7,165 nt of DNA. It comes from Rhodospirillales bacterium. GTDB taxonomy: Bacteria; Pseudomonadota; Alphaproteobacteria; Rhodospirillales; Defluviicoccaceae. The translations under genes and the position numbers were made by a program. Shown here in pieces: positions 6,220-7,165 of this stretch. A model generated the notes under the pieces. It saw nothing but the letters and a program-made list of their open reading frames with translations, ran no database searches and was not told the origin of the DNA. Location of the stretch: NCBI GenBank assembly GCA_026125865.1, contig JAHCKI010000119.1:1-7165 (forward strand), read 5' to 3'. Within the stretch, counting starts at the first letter, position 1; each line of letters begins with the position of its first letter.

Positions 6220-6270
6220 TTTATTGAGGCCCGCAACACCCATCCTGCACCGGTGATAAAGACGGAATCA

Positions 6271-7165
6271 ATGATCGTTCTTGGCATCGAAACCAGTTGC
6301 GATGAGACGGCGGCAGCCGTGGTGACCGACGATCGTCGCATTCTCGGCCATTGCGTGTATTCGCAACTGGATGCCCATCGCCCGTTCGGCGGTGTCGTGC
6401 CGGAGGTTGCGGCCCGCGCCCACCTAGAGGTGTTGGATGGTCTCATCCGGGATACCCTGTCGCGTGCCGGTGTCGATTTCTCGGATCTGGATGCGGTGGC
6501 GGCGACCGCCGGCCCCGGCCTGATCGGCGGCCTGATCGTCGGCGTGATGACGGCCAAGGCCATCGCCGCCGTTCATCAACTCCCATTCGTGGCCGTCAAT
6601 CACCTGGAAGGCCATGCCCTTACGGCACGATTGACCGACGACGTGGATTTTCCCTATTTGCTGTTGCTGGTTTCCGGTGGTCACTGCCAGTTGTTGACGG
6701 TGGAGGGAGTCGGGCAATACCGGCGATTGGGAACGACGCTCGACGATGCCCTAGGCGAAGCCTTCGACAAGGTGGCCAAGGTGCTCGGCCTCGCCTATCC
6801 CGGCGGCCCGGCGGTGGAACAGCGCGCGCTTGGCGGCAACCCGGCGCGATTCGCCTTGCCCCGGCCCATGAAGGGACGCCCCCACTGTCATTTTTCGTTT
6901 TCCGGCCTCAAGACCGCGGTCATCCACGCCGTCGACGCGTTGCCGCCCGGCCCACTGAAAGACACCGACATCGCCGACCTGTGCGCGTCATTCCAGGCGG
7001 CGGCGGGCGACGCGGTTGCCGATCGCACGGCGTACGCTTTGCGCGCAACGGGCGCGCGAACGTTGGTCGTCGCCGGCGGCGTCGCGGCAAACACCTTCCT
7101 CAGGCAGCGCCTGGAAGACCTGGCCGGTGGTCAAGGCGCCCATTTCATCGCCCCGCCCCTGGACC
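6271..7165 (+). CDS. tsaD: tRNA N6-adenosine threonylcarbamoyltransferase TsaD (partial)
   Basis: These are the first 298 codons of TsaD (formerly Gcp/YgjD), which with TsaB and TsaE moves the threonylcarbamoyl group from threonylcarbamoyl-AMP to A37 of tRNAs that read ANN codons, giving t6A. The ASKHA fold signature ILGIETSCDET-like start is present as VLGIETSCDETAAAVV. GGVVPEVAARAHLE is the family motif at about residues 40-53. Metal ligands His111 and His115 are in NHLEGHAL. The nucleotide-binding segments LVSGGHCQL, DDALGEAFDKVAK, YPGGPAVE, FSFSGLKTAV and VAGGVAANTFLRQR follow in order. The third metal ligand, an Asp near residue 300, falls just past the right edge. I chose the ATG at 6271; an in-frame GTG at 6253 is a possible alternative and the ribosome binding site is weak. 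The gene is divergent from hemC, an arrangement common in alphaproteobacteria. Confidence 0.97.
   Translation, partial: MIVLGIETSCDETAAAVVTDDRRILGHCVYSQLDAHRPFGGVVPEVAARAHLEVLDGLIRDTLSRAGVDFSDLDAVAATAGPGLIGGLIVGVMTAKAIAAVHQLPFVAVNHLEGHALTARLTDDVDFPYLLLLVSGGHCQLLTVEGVGQYRRLGTTLDDALGEAFDKVAKVLGLAYPGGPAVEQRALGGNPARFALPRPMKGRPHCHFSFSGLKTAVIHAVDALPPGPLKDTDIADLCASFQAAAGDAVADRTAYALRATGARTLVVAGGVAANTFLRQRLEDLAGGQGAHFIAPPLD

Overview
The window comes from a GC-rich alphaproteobacterium. The best evidence is a minus-strand run of hemC, hemD, an alphaproteobacterial Mic60/mitofilin-like gene and hemY, with tsaD divergent from hemC. This arrangement is typical of the class, and the exact order suggests a Rhodospirillales-like member, though genus cannot be read from the sequence.

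Layout from left to right. Positions 1-449 (minus) hold the 5' part of gmd, GDP-mannose 4,6-dehydratase. It runs off the left edge and its start codon is not intact as written. Positions 450-1055 have no intact gene. They contain a group of short perfect hairpins (537-637), the C-terminal half of a HepT-like (DUF86) toxin gene cut off at its 5' side (670-867), and a palindromic intergenic element exactly at that cut (868-957). Positions 1056-1130 (minus) are a complete tRNA-Thr(CGT) with encoded CCA and a good promoter just upstream of it. Positions 1246-6204 (minus) are the hem/Mic60 gene run in the order of transcription hemC, hemD, mic60, hemY. Positions 6271-7165 (plus) are tsaD, cut by the right edge.

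How it fits together: HemC and HemD carry out successive steps of tetrapyrrole synthesis (porphobilinogen to hydroxymethylbilane to uroporphyrinogen III). HemY is an inner-membrane TPR protein linked to late heme synthesis by genetics and synteny. The Mic60 homologue is a membrane-anchored coiled-coil protein associated with intracytoplasmic membrane shaping. TsaD makes the t6A modification of ANN-decoding tRNAs, which include the tRNA-Thr in this window; the proximity may be coincidence.

The right-hand 6 kb is conserved core genome. The left-hand 1 kb, on the 3' side of the tRNA, looks like accessory DNA: a surface-polysaccharide gene, a toxin remnant and a repeat. I did not find a clear new system. 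The best leads are the disrupted gmd start, the hepT remnant ending at a palindromic element, and the tRNA-Thr gene as a possible island boundary.
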